Source of the DNA: JBBKWH01 sp037968855
Lineage (GTDB): Bacteria > Pseudomonadota > Gammaproteobacteria > Pseudomonadales > Moraxellaceae
Length of the DNA stretch: 64,000 nucleotides
Assembly: GCA_037968855.1 (NCBI GenBank)
Contig: JBBKWH010000070.1
Coordinates: 6,223 to 70,222, forward strand
Direction of reading: 5' to 3'
A program made the position numbers and the translations under genes. How positions within the stretch are numbered: the stretch's first letter is position 1; each line of letters begins with the position of its first letter. The notes below the pieces were generated by a model, which was given only the letters and a program-made list of their open reading frames with translations, was not told the origin of the DNA and searched no databases. This document shows, piece after piece, positions 25,486 to 34,004 of the stretch.

Positions 25486-27147
25486 ATGGAACACATCGAA
25501 CGCGAAGCGATGGAGTTTGACGTTGTGATTGTTGGCGGTGGCCCTTCGGGTCTGGCCGCAGCAATCCGTCTGCGTCAACTGGCTATCGAAAACAACATGC
25601 CCGACCTATCGGTGTGTCTGGTTGAAAAAGGCTCCGAAGTCGGCGCACACATTCTATCTGGCGCAGTCATCGAGACCCGTGCGCTAGACGAACTGCTGCC
25701 AAACTGGAAAGAAGAAGGCGCACCACTGACCGTGCCTGCGACCGAAGACCGCATCTACATGCTGACCTCGCCAACCAAAGCGATCAAGCTACCTGATTTC
25801 CTTGTCCCAAAATCCATGCACAACGAAGGCAACTATGTTGTCTCGCTGGGCAACGTGGTGCGCTGGCTCAACACCAAAGCAGAAGAACTGGAAGTCACCG
25901 TATTCCCTGGTTTTGCTGCTGACGACATCTTGTACAACGATGACGGCTCGGTCAAAGGGATTGTGACCGGCGACATGGGTGTGAGTCGTGAAGGCGAGCA
26001 AAAGCATAGCTTTACTGCTGGCTACGAATTGCACGCCAAATACACCCTATTTGCCGAAGGCTGCCGTGGTCACTTAGGCAAACGCCTGATGAGCCGCTTT
26101 GACCTGAACAAAGACGCCGATCCACAGCACTACGGTATCGGCATCAAAGAACTGTGGCAAATCGACCCTGCCAAGCACCAACCGGGTTTGGTCTTGCACG
26201 GTTCAGGCTGGCCATTGACCGAAACCGGCTCAACTGGCGGCTGGTGGTTATACCATGCCGAAAACGGCGAAGTAACCCTCGGCATGATCGTCGACCTGTC
26301 ATACAAAAACCCGTACATGTCACCTTTTGATGAGATGCAGCGCTGGAAGCATCACCCGATCATCAAAGAGTATCTAGACGGTGGTAAGCGTCTGTCTTAC
26401 GGCGCTCGTGCAGTCATTAAAGGTGGCATCAACTCGCTACCAAAACTCACCTTCCCAGGTGGTTGCTTGATTGGTGATGACGCAGGCTTTTTGAACTTTG
26501 CCAAGATCAAAGGCACGCACACCGCCATGAAGTCTGGCATGTTGTGCGCCGAAGCCGTATTTGAAGCAATCAAAGCGGGTCGCGCTAGCGATGAAGTCAC
26601 CGCTTACACCGAAAAGTTCGAGAACTCGTGGCTGCATGAAGAACTGCACAAAGCACGTAACTTCGGTTCGGCCATGCACCGTATGGGCACCCTGATGGGT
26701 GGCGGCTTTAACTGGTTGGATCAAAATGTGCTTGGCGGTAAAATGCCGCTGACTATTCGTGATAACACACCAGACTACAAGTGCTTGGATTTGGCCTCGT
26801 TGTCGTTTAAACCGACCTATCCAAAACCAGATGGCAAAATCAGCTTCGACAAACTGTCGTCGGTGTTTGTATCCAACACCAACCACGAAGAAGATCAGCC
26901 GATTCACTTAAAGCTGCGTGATGCGTCTGTGCCGATCAGCAAAAACTTGCCGCTCTATGCCGAACCTGCGCGTCTGTATTGCCCAGCCGGTGTCTACGAA
27001 GTGGTGTCTGACGCTGAAGGCGCACGCTTTGTGATCAATGCGCAAAACTGCGTCCATTGCAAAACCTGCGACATTAAAGACCCAGCTCAGAACATTACGT
27101 GGGTGACGCCAGAAGGCGGCGGTGGTCCAAACTATCCAAACATGTAA
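25486..27147 (+). CDS. Electron transfer flavoprotein-ubiquinone oxidoreductase
   Basis: A membrane-associated FAD and 4Fe-4S enzyme that passes electrons from ETF to ubiquinone during fatty acid and amino acid oxidation. The 553-residue protein has an N-terminal FAD motif (VVIVGGGPSGLAAAIRL), the quinone-binding middle region, and four C-terminal cluster cysteines (CPAGVYEV, CVHCKTCDI). GAGGAG lies about eight bases before the ATG. The upstream in-frame extension overlaps the divergent DUF1285 gene and is rejected. A strong terminator follows. Confidence 0.96.
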   Translation: MEHIEREAMEFDVVIVGGGPSGLAAAIRLRQLAIENNMPDLSVCLVEKGSEVGAHILSGAVIETRALDELLPNWKEEGAPLTVPATEDRIYMLTSPTKAIKLPDFLVPKSMHNEGNYVVSLGNVVRWLNTKAEELEVTVFPGFAADDILYNDDGSVKGIVTGDMGVSREGEQKHSFTAGYELHAKYTLFAEGCRGHLGKRLMSRFDLNKDADPQHYGIGIKELWQIDPAKHQPGLVLHGSGWPLTETGSTGGWWLYHAENGEVTLGMIVDLSYKNPYMSPFDEMQRWKHHPIIKEYLDGGKRLSYGARAVIKGGINSLPKLTFPGGCLIGDDAGFLNFAKIKGTHTAMKSGMLCAEAVFEAIKAGRASDEVTAYTEKFENSWLHEELHKARNFGSAMHRMGTLMGGGFNWLDQNVLGGKMPLTIRDNTPDYKCLDLASLSFKPTYPKPDGKISFDKLSSVFVSNTNHEEDQPIHLKLRDASVPISKNLPLYAEPARLYCPAGVYEVVSDAEGARFVINAQNCVHCKTCDIKDPAQNITWVTPEGGGGPNYPNM

Positions 27148-27168
27148 TCGATCAGTGTATCGATAAAC

Positions 27169-27197
27169 AAAAAAGACCGCTTCTGCGGTCTTTTTTT
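27169..27197 (+). terminator. Rho-independent terminator after ETF-QO
   Basis: Stem GACCGC/GCGGTC with flanking A6 and T7 runs and a TTCT loop (27181-27184). The same GACCGC stem recurs at 33397-33425. Confidence 0.88.
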
Positions 27198-27244
27198 ATC
27201 TGTGGCATTTAGTGCATCTAGCATAACCTATCAGCCACAATCCA

Positions 27245-27847
27245 TTAACACTTATAAGACGCGCTTAAACTAACAACAGTTGGATCAACTTTTAATGTAC
27301 CTGCGCTAGCACCATTTATAGTCAAATCACTCTCGATACTAATATAGCGCAGATCTAAGGCCACGCCCCATGGACTATTAGGATATTGATACCCGACACC
27401 CGCCAAGGCCGAAAAACCAAAACTATCGTCACCTTTGAGTGTTGCCCCCTTGAGTTTTTCATCAAACACAAAGGTGTAATTTAAGCCTGCGTCCACACAA
27501 GGTGTCAGTCCAGAGACCGTCGCAAAGTTATACTTCGCCGAGAAGGTAGGCGGCAGATGCTTAAACGATCCAATAGTATTGCATGCCACACTTTCAATGT
27601 CATGGGTAAAAGGCACGGCTAGCAATAGCTCTCCAATGACGTTGGGCATCAACTCATATTCGATAGAGCCGGTTAAGTTCATTTCATCACTGACATCGAT
27701 ATTCAGATCCGAAGAGACATCAGGACGCACCTGACTCGCCCCTACTTTAAACATCCATAGCGATGCATATGCACTCATGGCACAGACAGCAACAGTCATG
27801 AGCGCAACCCACATTGAAAAACGAAACCGCTGATTAAAAATATCCAT
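27245..27847 (-). CDS. OmpW family outer membrane protein
   Basis: An eight-strand beta-barrel of the OmpW family, 200 residues. The signal peptide spans about residues 1-30 (ending SAYA). Barrel signatures include MPNVIGELLLAVPFTHDI, LPPTFSAKYNF and GLNYTFVFDE. It ends in SYKC, not the usual terminal aromatic residue, and has three cysteines in the mature part. The ATG at 27847 has AGGG about 9 bases upstream; an upstream ATG at 27880 falls in the palindrome described next. OmpW proteins transport small hydrophobic or cationic compounds and often respond to stress. Confidence 0.85.
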   Translation of the reverse strand: MDIFNQRFRFSMWVALMTVAVCAMSAYASLWMFKVGASQVRPDVSSDLNIDVSDEMNLTGSIEYELMPNVIGELLLAVPFTHDIESVACNTIGSFKHLPPTFSAKYNFATVSGLTPCVDAGLNYTFVFDEKLKGATLKGDDSFGFSALAGVGYQYPNSPWGVALDLRYISIESDLTINGASAGTLKVDPTVVSLSASYKC

Positions 27848-27873
27848 TTTTTTCCCTATCCTTAGAAAAAAAT

Positions 27874-27902
27874 GAATCATTATTTTTTCATCATAATGAT
27901 TC
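27874..27902 (-). promoter_or_regulatory. Perfect 10-bp palindrome upstream of the OmpW gene, operator-like
   Basis: Arms GAATCATTAT (27874-27883) and ATAATGATTC (27893-27902) flank nine bases, ending 26 bases before the OmpW start. The half-sites resemble Fur-box halves (ATAATGAT/ATCATTAT) but in the opposite order, so the regulator is not identified. Confidence 0.55.
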
Positions 27903-28071
27903 TAGTCGTGGTTTCAAACCATCTAAACAGCACGCTAAACCTTTTTTGTCCTTAGCTCAAGCGATTATTGACTCAACGTTAAATAGTGTAGATATCCTAA
28001 ATGCCAGCCAAACAAACATCGATATTTCTCATCAAATAAAAACCAACCAATCGCTTACGATATAAATAAAA

Positions 28072-28329
28072 CTAAACATATTTTTTGCGAATTAAAAAAA
28101 CATACACCAACTGACCCGCCTCATGCTGCTGGCGTTGCTCAAGCAACTCATGACCCAAGTGTAGACAAAATTTTGGAATATCCCGCGTGGTGGATGGATC
28201 GGTGGCGCGTACCTCTAAGGTCTGCGCAGGCTGGGCGCGGCGCACCGCCTGATGCACCATCATCAAGGGTTCTGGGCACATTAATCCGGTGGTATCCACC
28301 TGTAACAACGGCAAATCAATCGAAGACAT
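28072..28329 (-). CDS. tusA: Sulfurtransferase TusA
   Basis: An 85-residue sulfur carrier with the active-site motif LMCPEPLMMVHQAVRR. It relays sulfur from IscS toward tRNA 2-thiouridine synthesis and molybdenum cofactor pathways in the cytoplasm. A molybdenum enzyme operon and MnmC, which acts on thiolated wobble uridines, occur elsewhere in the window. About 220 bases of AT-rich sequence separate it from the OmpW gene. Confidence 0.93.
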   Translation of the reverse strand: MSSIDLPLLQVDTTGLMCPEPLMMVHQAVRRAQPAQTLEVRATDPSTTRDIPKFCLHLGHELLEQRQQHEAGQLVYVFLIRKKYV

Positions 28330-28556
28330 CTCTTACACACTATCGGCCAACAGATCCGCCATCATAGACAATCTGGTGCAGTGCCCCAAGTCGGATGTCG
28401 TCGTTTTTACCCTTGGCGATACTTAATATTGCGCTGACTTGGCATGCAAACCAATGAGCAGTTGATGGCGAAGCAGTCATGCAGTCCCCCGCTGGCTGCG
28501 CTATGATCAACAGATGATGTGTGGAGGACGCTCCACCAAGAACGAGAGTGAGTCAA

Positions 28557-29390
28557 ATGAAAGAGGAAGCCGGCCCGTCTTGGTCGATGCGTGGTTTGCG
28601 AAAATGGTTGGCCAACGCACCCGAGACTCGTGATGAGTTACTCGGTTTGGTACAAGATTCAAGGCGCTTTTTGGAGCCTGAAACAGTAGACATGCTTGAA
28701 GGCGTACTGAGTATGCCAGCGATGCAAGTCCGCGAAATTATGACCCCTCGCCCCTCAATTGTGGGCTTGCACGATGATGACGAACTACTCGAAATCATGC
28801 CGGTGCTGATTGAGTCAGCCCATTCACGCTTTCCGGTGTTTTCTAGCATAGATCGTGAAAACGTGGTTGGCGTGTTGCTGGCCAAAGATCTGCTGCAATT
28901 TTTATATTCTCGTGACGAACATTTTGACCTCAAATCGCGCTTACGTCAGGCGGTGTTTGTGCCCGAAACTGCCCGCGCCGATCAACTGCTGGCTTTATTG
29001 CGTCATAGCCAAAGCCATTTGGCCGTGGTGGTCGATGAATATGGCTATACCGCTGGTATCGTCACCCTAGAAGATCTGCTTGAAGAGATCGTTGGCGAGA
29101 TCGAAGACGAGCACGACGACAACAGCAATCTGTCCGAATATATTCAGCCTGATCCCGTCAATGAGGGACATTGGCTGGTGCAAGCACACACACCGATTGA
29201 TTGGTTTAACCAGCATTTTGATACTGACTATACCGGCGAAGGCGTCGAAACCATTGGCGGCTTGTTGCTGCAAGAAATCGGTCGGGTCAGTGATTTGGTC
29301 GGTCAATCCACTACGCTTGAAGATTGGTGCTTTACCGTCTTAGAGGCGGACGCACGTAGTATGCGTTTATTGTCGGCGGTACGTACATGA
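28557..29390 (+). CDS. corC: CorC/HlyC-type CBS domain protein (YbeX)
   Basis: The 277-residue protein has two CBS domains (about residues 60-190; motif REIMTPRPSIVGL) and a C-terminal transporter-associated CorC_HlyC domain. It lacks the CNNM membrane domain, as usual for CorC. The family is linked to Mg2+/Co2+ handling and ribosome metabolism. The ATG at 28557 has GAG upstream; the GTG at 28521 is an alternative. The stop overlaps the lnt start (ATGA), the usual corC-lnt operon. Confidence 0.92.
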   Translation: MKEEAGPSWSMRGLRKWLANAPETRDELLGLVQDSRRFLEPETVDMLEGVLSMPAMQVREIMTPRPSIVGLHDDDELLEIMPVLIESAHSRFPVFSSIDRENVVGVLLAKDLLQFLYSRDEHFDLKSRLRQAVFVPETARADQLLALLRHSQSHLAVVVDEYGYTAGIVTLEDLLEEIVGEIEDEHDDNSNLSEYIQPDPVNEGHWLVQAHTPIDWFNQHFDTDYTGEGVETIGGLLLQEIGRVSDLVGQSTTLEDWCFTVLEADARSMRLLSAVRT

Positions 29391-30994
29391 CGTTTTCTGG
29401 TGTTTCTGGCACCAAGCCAGCAGCTACTTCATCAGGTAAGCCATCAAGATTGCCGCGTTTATCGGCGTTGCCATTACGCATCATGATGATTTTGGCCTTA
29501 CTGGCGGGTGCTGCATTGCCATTGGCCTTTGCACCGTATGGCTTTTGGCCAATGGCCTTTATTTCACCCGCCTTGTTGTATGCGTTTTTGTATCAACGCA
29601 CGACCAGCCAAGCTTTTTGGATTGGCGAGGCTTACGGCGTAGGCTTGTGGTGTGTTGGCGCATTTTGGTTGTATACCTCGATCCATGTGTATGGCGATAC
29701 CTCAATGCCGGTGGCATTGCTGATGATTTTAGGCGTCGGCCTGCTCATGGGTTTGTTTAACGGGGTTCAGGCTGCTTTATACCGACGGTTTGTGCCCGAA
29801 ACACCCCTAACCTTTGCTCCAATGTGGGTCGTCACCGAATGGACCAAAACATGGTTATTGACCGGCTTTCCGTGGTTGTTTGTCGGTTACGGTTTAACTG
29901 AGCATCAATTAGATGGCTTTGCACCCTTAGCTGGGGTGTTTGCAGTGTCGTTTGTGGTGGTGCTGATTGGCTGTGCTTTGATTGAGGTCTTACGGGGACG
30001 GCGATATTGGTTGATTCCGGTATTGGTCTTAACCTTGATCGGCGTTGGACTCAATCGCGTGGTATGGACCACGCCCAAAGACAGCCCACCGCTATCGGTA
30101 TCCTTGGTGCAAGGTAACATTCCACAAGACCTCAAATGGCTGACCGAATACCGCCAACGCACACTGGATATTTATGCCGAGTTATCCGCTACCGAGTGGG
30201 GGCGTGATTTAGTGGTTTGGCCAGAATCATCGATTCCGATGTTTCAAACCGATGCCAAAGACTTTATTGCCGATACCTCAAAAATTGCGGGTCAAGCGGG
30301 TACTGCGTGGGTCACGGGTATTCCATGGCAGGCCAACGACGAATACAACCCTGCCACTGATGACTACCCACCTTTTTATAACAGCATTATTGCACTGGGC
30401 GCCGACGCCAAAGGCTTGTACAAAAAACAACGACTTGTGCCTTATGGTGAGTACATTCCGCTTGAAGGCGCGCTCAAGTGGATGCTGCCGAGCCTACGCA
30501 AAAACACTGAAGTCAGTAGCTTTAGTTTAGGCCCCGCCAATCAGCCGCCGCTGTACGTCAAGGGCCATGCCTTAGCCGCAGCCATTTGCTATGAAGTGGC
30601 CTATCCCAATCTGACCCGCCTCAATGCCCGTGGCAGTGATTTTTTGGTCACGCTATCTAACGATGCATGGTTTGGTACGTCAGATGGCCCGCTGCAACAC
30701 CTGCAAATGGTGCAAATGCGAGCCAAAGAAAATGGCCGTTGGTTTATTCGTGCCACCAATACCGGTGTAACTGCCTTTATTAACGAACGTGGCCATATCG
30801 TGAGTCGTACCCCGCAATTTGTCAAAACCGTCTTGCGTGACGAACTCCCCGCCATGCAAGGGGTCACGCCCTATACGCGATTTGGTGATTGGCCAATCCT
30901 GCTATTATCCGCAGCGCTACTGGGCTTGGGTGTGATACTGCGTCGACGGACACTCCCAGTCTCTCGAGTATCCGCCCGTACCCGTTATGGTTAA
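29387..30994 (+). CDS. lnt: Apolipoprotein N-acyltransferase
   Basis: Adds the third acyl chain to lipoproteins in the inner membrane. The 535-residue protein has about seven membrane helices and then a periplasmic nitrilase-like domain with the catalytic triad: Glu in VVWPESSIP, Lys in YKKQRLVPYGEY and Cys in AAICYEVAYP. A C-terminal helix precedes a basic tail. Translationally coupled to corC. Confidence 0.96.
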   Translation: MTFSGVSGTKPAATSSGKPSRLPRLSALPLRIMMILALLAGAALPLAFAPYGFWPMAFISPALLYAFLYQRTTSQAFWIGEAYGVGLWCVGAFWLYTSIHVYGDTSMPVALLMILGVGLLMGLFNGVQAALYRRFVPETPLTFAPMWVVTEWTKTWLLTGFPWLFVGYGLTEHQLDGFAPLAGVFAVSFVVVLIGCALIEVLRGRRYWLIPVLVLTLIGVGLNRVVWTTPKDSPPLSVSLVQGNIPQDLKWLTEYRQRTLDIYAELSATEWGRDLVVWPESSIPMFQTDAKDFIADTSKIAGQAGTAWVTGIPWQANDEYNPATDDYPPFYNSIIALGADAKGLYKKQRLVPYGEYIPLEGALKWMLPSLRKNTEVSSFSLGPANQPPLYVKGHALAAAICYEVAYPNLTRLNARGSDFLVTLSNDAWFGTSDGPLQHLQMVQMRAKENGRWFIRATNTGVTAFINERGHIVSRTPQFVKTVLRDELPAMQGVTPYTRFGDWPILLLSAALLGLGVILRRRTLPVSRVSARTRYG

Positions 30995-31116
30995 ACCCAG
31001 CAACGCACACCGCGCGTTGCATTACTATTGTTCTGGTGGTTTTCTGCTAGAATGCGCGGCAGATGATGCTGGTTCGTTACGAGCCAGTCTTTTGACGATT
31101 TATTCGGAGAGCGATC

Positions 31117-31341
31117 ATGTCACAAGATGATCACGCAGTAGAAAACAACCCACGCAAAGAAACACTGTTTGCCGGTGTATGCCTGTTGATGCTGGCCGCG
31201 ATTGTAGGACTGATCGCGTATGGTGGCTTTGCTCGCCCTGTCGCGCCTAAAGACTCAATGGCTATTCTTAACACCAAGCCAGAAGTCCAGTCTGCCGCAA
31301 CAGCAGCAGAGACATTACAACTCGAGACCCCCGCTCAATAA
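31117..31341 (+). CDS. Small hypothetical membrane protein
   Basis: Not recognised. The 74-residue protein has a polar, charged N-terminus (1-20), one transmembrane helix (about 21-40, VCLLMLAAIVGLIAYGGF) and a 30-residue Ala/Thr/Glu-rich tail, likely periplasmic. GGAG lies seven bases upstream of the ATG, and a strong terminator follows the stop by 22 bases, so it looks like a genuine single-gene unit. Confidence 0.7.
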   Translation: MSQDDHAVENNPRKETLFAGVCLLMLAAIVGLIAYGGFARPVAPKDSMAILNTKPEVQSAATAAETLQLETPAQ

Positions 31342-31363
31342 GCGAACCCACGGTCTAGCCCAT

Positions 31364-31392
31364 AAAAAAACGCCTCAGATGGGCGTTTTTTT
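31364..31392 (+). terminator. Rho-independent terminator after the small membrane protein gene
   Basis: An 11-base stem made of seven A residues plus CGCC (31364-31374) pairs with GGCG plus seven T residues (31382-31392). Being A/T-flanked, it can also serve the convergent CobW gene. Confidence 0.87.
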
Positions 31393-31438
31393 ATATGGGT
31401 CACGTTAATGGTCGATCATGGTGTCGATGGCTCAACCA

Positions 31439-32488
31439 TCACTCCACCAGAATATTGGCCGAACCAGCATGCAAACACGCCAACAATCCGGCCTCTCGAC
31501 TGGCCCAGTCTGCATCGGGTGCATTGATAATTTCTAAGCGATTATCCAAACCACCTTGATGGCTGGTAAAACCAATATGATTAGGAATCAAATTAATCGA
31601 CAACCAACCTGCCTCAGTCTGAACCACACCTTTTATGCGCAGCCAATCTTGCAACGACATCAACCACAACAACAACTGATCCCGATCAAACACCCAATCG
31701 ACAGGCAGCCGCCAGCCGCCAACCTCTTGCCCCAAGCCGCGCTCGACATAATGATAAGGCAAACTTAGTTGAGTTGATGGCATGTCTGCGTCGACCGACG
31801 TTGCCGATTGGGTCGATAGCGCCGGACTGATATGCAGCAATGAGCGCCGCGTCTGACGGCGCACCGCACGAGGTTGATCAATCAAGGCCATTTCAACCTT
31901 GCCATGATCAACCGGCACAATCTGACGGGTCGCCGAGGGCCACTGCTCAAGCAATGTGGTTAACTGCTGATGATCCGCCGCTTGCATCTCGGCATGATGC
32001 GACAGCAACAGCATATCGGCCAACTGCACTTGCGCTACAAAACTCTCATGCGTGGTCAATCGCGTATCGTGTAGCCGTGTGCCGTCTAGCACTGTGATCA
32101 CCGCACGCAGATCCAACGCTTGCGCCCAATGCGGCTCGGTCAATTGCTCTAGCAACTGCAACGGATGGCCCAATCCGGTTGGCTCGATAAACAAGCGTTG
32201 CGGCTTGGCCTGACTGAGTAACCGCGATAATCCCACCTGCATCGGCAACTGACTGGTACAACACAAACAACCACCAGATACCTCTTTAATCGCAATACCA
32301 GTGTCGTCACCGGTATCTAGCAACACCCCATCTAGCCCAATCTGGCCAAACTCATTCACCAACACCGCCCAGACTTCATTCGCTGGTTTTTGCGCCAACA
32401 AATGCCGCAGCAGCGTGGTTTTGCCTGCGCCCAAAAAACCCGTCAAAATATGCGTCGGTACTCGATCAGCGATTAACATGTTGTGCAT
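31439..32488 (-). CDS. CobW/COG0523 family GTP-binding metallochaperone-like protein
   Basis: A G3E GTPase, 349 residues, with the P-loop GFLGAGKTT, the metal-binding CLCC motif (GGCLCCTSQ) that marks COG0523 proteins, and a C-terminal CobW domain. Members move zinc, cobalt or iron to client enzymes. No client is adjacent and no Zur box is recognised upstream, so the metal is unassigned. ATGs at 32488 and 32479 are both possible. Confidence 0.9.
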   Translation of the reverse strand: MHNMLIADRVPTHILTGFLGAGKTTLLRHLLAQKPANEVWAVLVNEFGQIGLDGVLLDTGDDTGIAIKEVSGGCLCCTSQLPMQVGLSRLLSQAKPQRLFIEPTGLGHPLQLLEQLTEPHWAQALDLRAVITVLDGTRLHDTRLTTHESFVAQVQLADMLLLSHHAEMQAADHQQLTTLLEQWPSATRQIVPVDHGKVEMALIDQPRAVRRQTRRSLLHISPALSTQSATSVDADMPSTQLSLPYHYVERGLGQEVGGWRLPVDWVFDRDQLLLWLMSLQDWLRIKGVVQTEAGWLSINLIPNHIGFTSHQGGLDNRLEIINAPDADWASREAGLLACLHAGSANILVE

Positions 32489-32684
32489 CCAAGGTCATAA
32501 GCTCCAAAAAAATCGATACGACAGCAGGTTTGTTCAGCGAACAAGCCATTATTGTTGATCGTGCAGGCCAAAATTGTTTAAATAAAATACACACTGATAG
32601 TAAAAAACAGCGGATTATCTAAACAATAAAAACCCGCATACTTGGCTTAACCACACACATCACCGTGTATTTTCGAGACCAATC

Positions 32685-33392
32685 ATGACACCAATTCTGC
32701 ATCCTAGCGACAATCGCGGCCATGTCAAAATGGGCTGGCTTGATACCCGCCATAGTTTTTCGTTTGGCAGTTGGCATGACCCACGTTATATGGGCTTGTC
32801 AGCGTTGCGGGTGATCAACGAAGATCGAATCGCCGCGCATAATGGCTTTGGTCGTCATGGTCACGACAACATGGAGATTTTGACCTATGTGCTGTCTGGT
32901 CAGCTGACCCATACCGACAGTATGGGCAATACCGGCCTCATCAATGCTGGTGACTGGCAATTAATGAGCGCTGGCACAGGAGTACAGCACAGCGAGATCA
33001 ATGACAGCGATAGTCCTGTGCATTTGCTGCAAATCTGGCTATTTCCCAATGTGGAAAATGCCCAGCCGACCTATCAACAAATCAACTTGGATGTGAAAGC
33101 CACACCCAACCAATGGCATCTGGTGGTCTCACCCAGCACCGATAGCCCCTTGTTGCTTCGTCAAGATGCACGGATTTTGGGCGCATGGCTAGATGCAACG
33201 ACCACACTGCCGTTAACCGCCGAAAAAGCCGTTAATTATCTACATGTGATTAATGGTCGTATCCGTATCCAGCGCAATGGACATGAGCAGATCGTCGAAA
33301 CCGGAGATGCACTGATTTTTGACGGCAACGCCGAAATCATTGCCGATACCGATGCGCATCTGTTGTGGTTTGATTTACCAGCGAAGGCTTAA
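32685..33392 (+). CDS. Pirin family protein
   Basis: A bicupin of 235 residues with the pirin metal site in GRHGHDNMEILTYVLSG. The closest type is YhhW/quercetin 2,3-dioxygenase-like pirins; a regulatory or dioxygenase role is possible. It is divergent from the CobW GTPase with a 196-base gap that contains a short inverted repeat (TTGTTC 32530-32535, GAACAA 32539-32544). Confidence 0.9.
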   Translation: MTPILHPSDNRGHVKMGWLDTRHSFSFGSWHDPRYMGLSALRVINEDRIAAHNGFGRHGHDNMEILTYVLSGQLTHTDSMGNTGLINAGDWQLMSAGTGVQHSEINDSDSPVHLLQIWLFPNVENAQPTYQQINLDVKATPNQWHLVVSPSTDSPLLLRQDARILGAWLDATTTLPLTAEKAVNYLHVINGRIRIQRNGHEQIVETGDALIFDGNAEIIADTDAHLLWFDLPAKA

Positions 33393-33396
33393 GCTC

Positions 33397-33425
33397 AAAA
33401 AAAGACCGCTCATGCGGTCTTTTTT
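33397..33425. terminator. Bidirectional terminator between pirin and gspG
   Basis: Stem GACCGC/GCGGTC with A7 and T6 flanks and a TCAT loop, between the convergent pirin and gspG stops. It uses the same stem as the terminator at 27169-27197. Confidence 0.88.
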
Positions 33426-33446
33426 AATGCTAAACCCAAATATCAC

Positions 33447-33893
33447 TTACTGCTCTAACACAATATCCGCCGCATCATCGTCACCGCCTTCTTTGCCATC
33501 CGACCCCAGCGAGTACAGGTCAAACGCACGGCCATTGCTACCGGGTGCAACGTATTGTAGGTCATTGCCCCAACCATCTTTGGGCATACCACCTTTGATA
33601 TAGCCACCTTTGAGCCAGTTTTTGGCATCGGCGGGTTGATTGATCAAGGCATCTAAGCCTTCTTGAGTGCTAGGGTATTGATGGTTATCGAGTTTGTATA
33701 GATCCAAAGCATTGGCCACGGTCGATAAGGTCGATTTGGTGGTGCCAACACGTGCTTTATCACCTTGACCAATCACATTGGGCACAATTAATGCGGCCAA
33801 AATACCCAAAATCACCACAACCACCATTACTTCAATCAGCGTAAAACCTGACTGTTGGCCCATGGCCGGTGTATACCGCTTCGTCATTATCAT
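33447..33893 (-). CDS. gspG: Type II secretion major pseudopilin GspG
   Basis: Forms the pseudopilus of the type II secretion system. A short leader ends at the prepilin peptidase site QSG|FTLIEVMVVVVILGILAALIVPNV; Glu+5 is present. The C-terminal domain carries the calcium-site region (LGSDGKEGGDDDAADI) and GGYIKG. The ATG at 33893 has GGA upstream; the next ATG (33887) is also possible. It follows gspF by 111 bases. gspE is 12 kb away and other gsp genes are not in the window. Confidence 0.95.
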   Translation of the reverse strand: MIMTKRYTPAMGQQSGFTLIEVMVVVVILGILAALIVPNVIGQGDKARVGTTKSTLSTVANALDLYKLDNHQYPSTQEGLDALINQPADAKNWLKGGYIKGGMPKDGWGNDLQYVAPGSNGRAFDLYSLGSDGKEGGDDDAADIVLEQ

Positions 33894-34004
33894 TTCATCC
33901 AAATGTCTGTCATGGCGTCAATCCATGCTGCGCAGTCATCAGACCTCCAACAGGCGTGACCACATGAATAGGTTCTGCTGCATCTGATTGAAGCATAGCT
34001 TATC

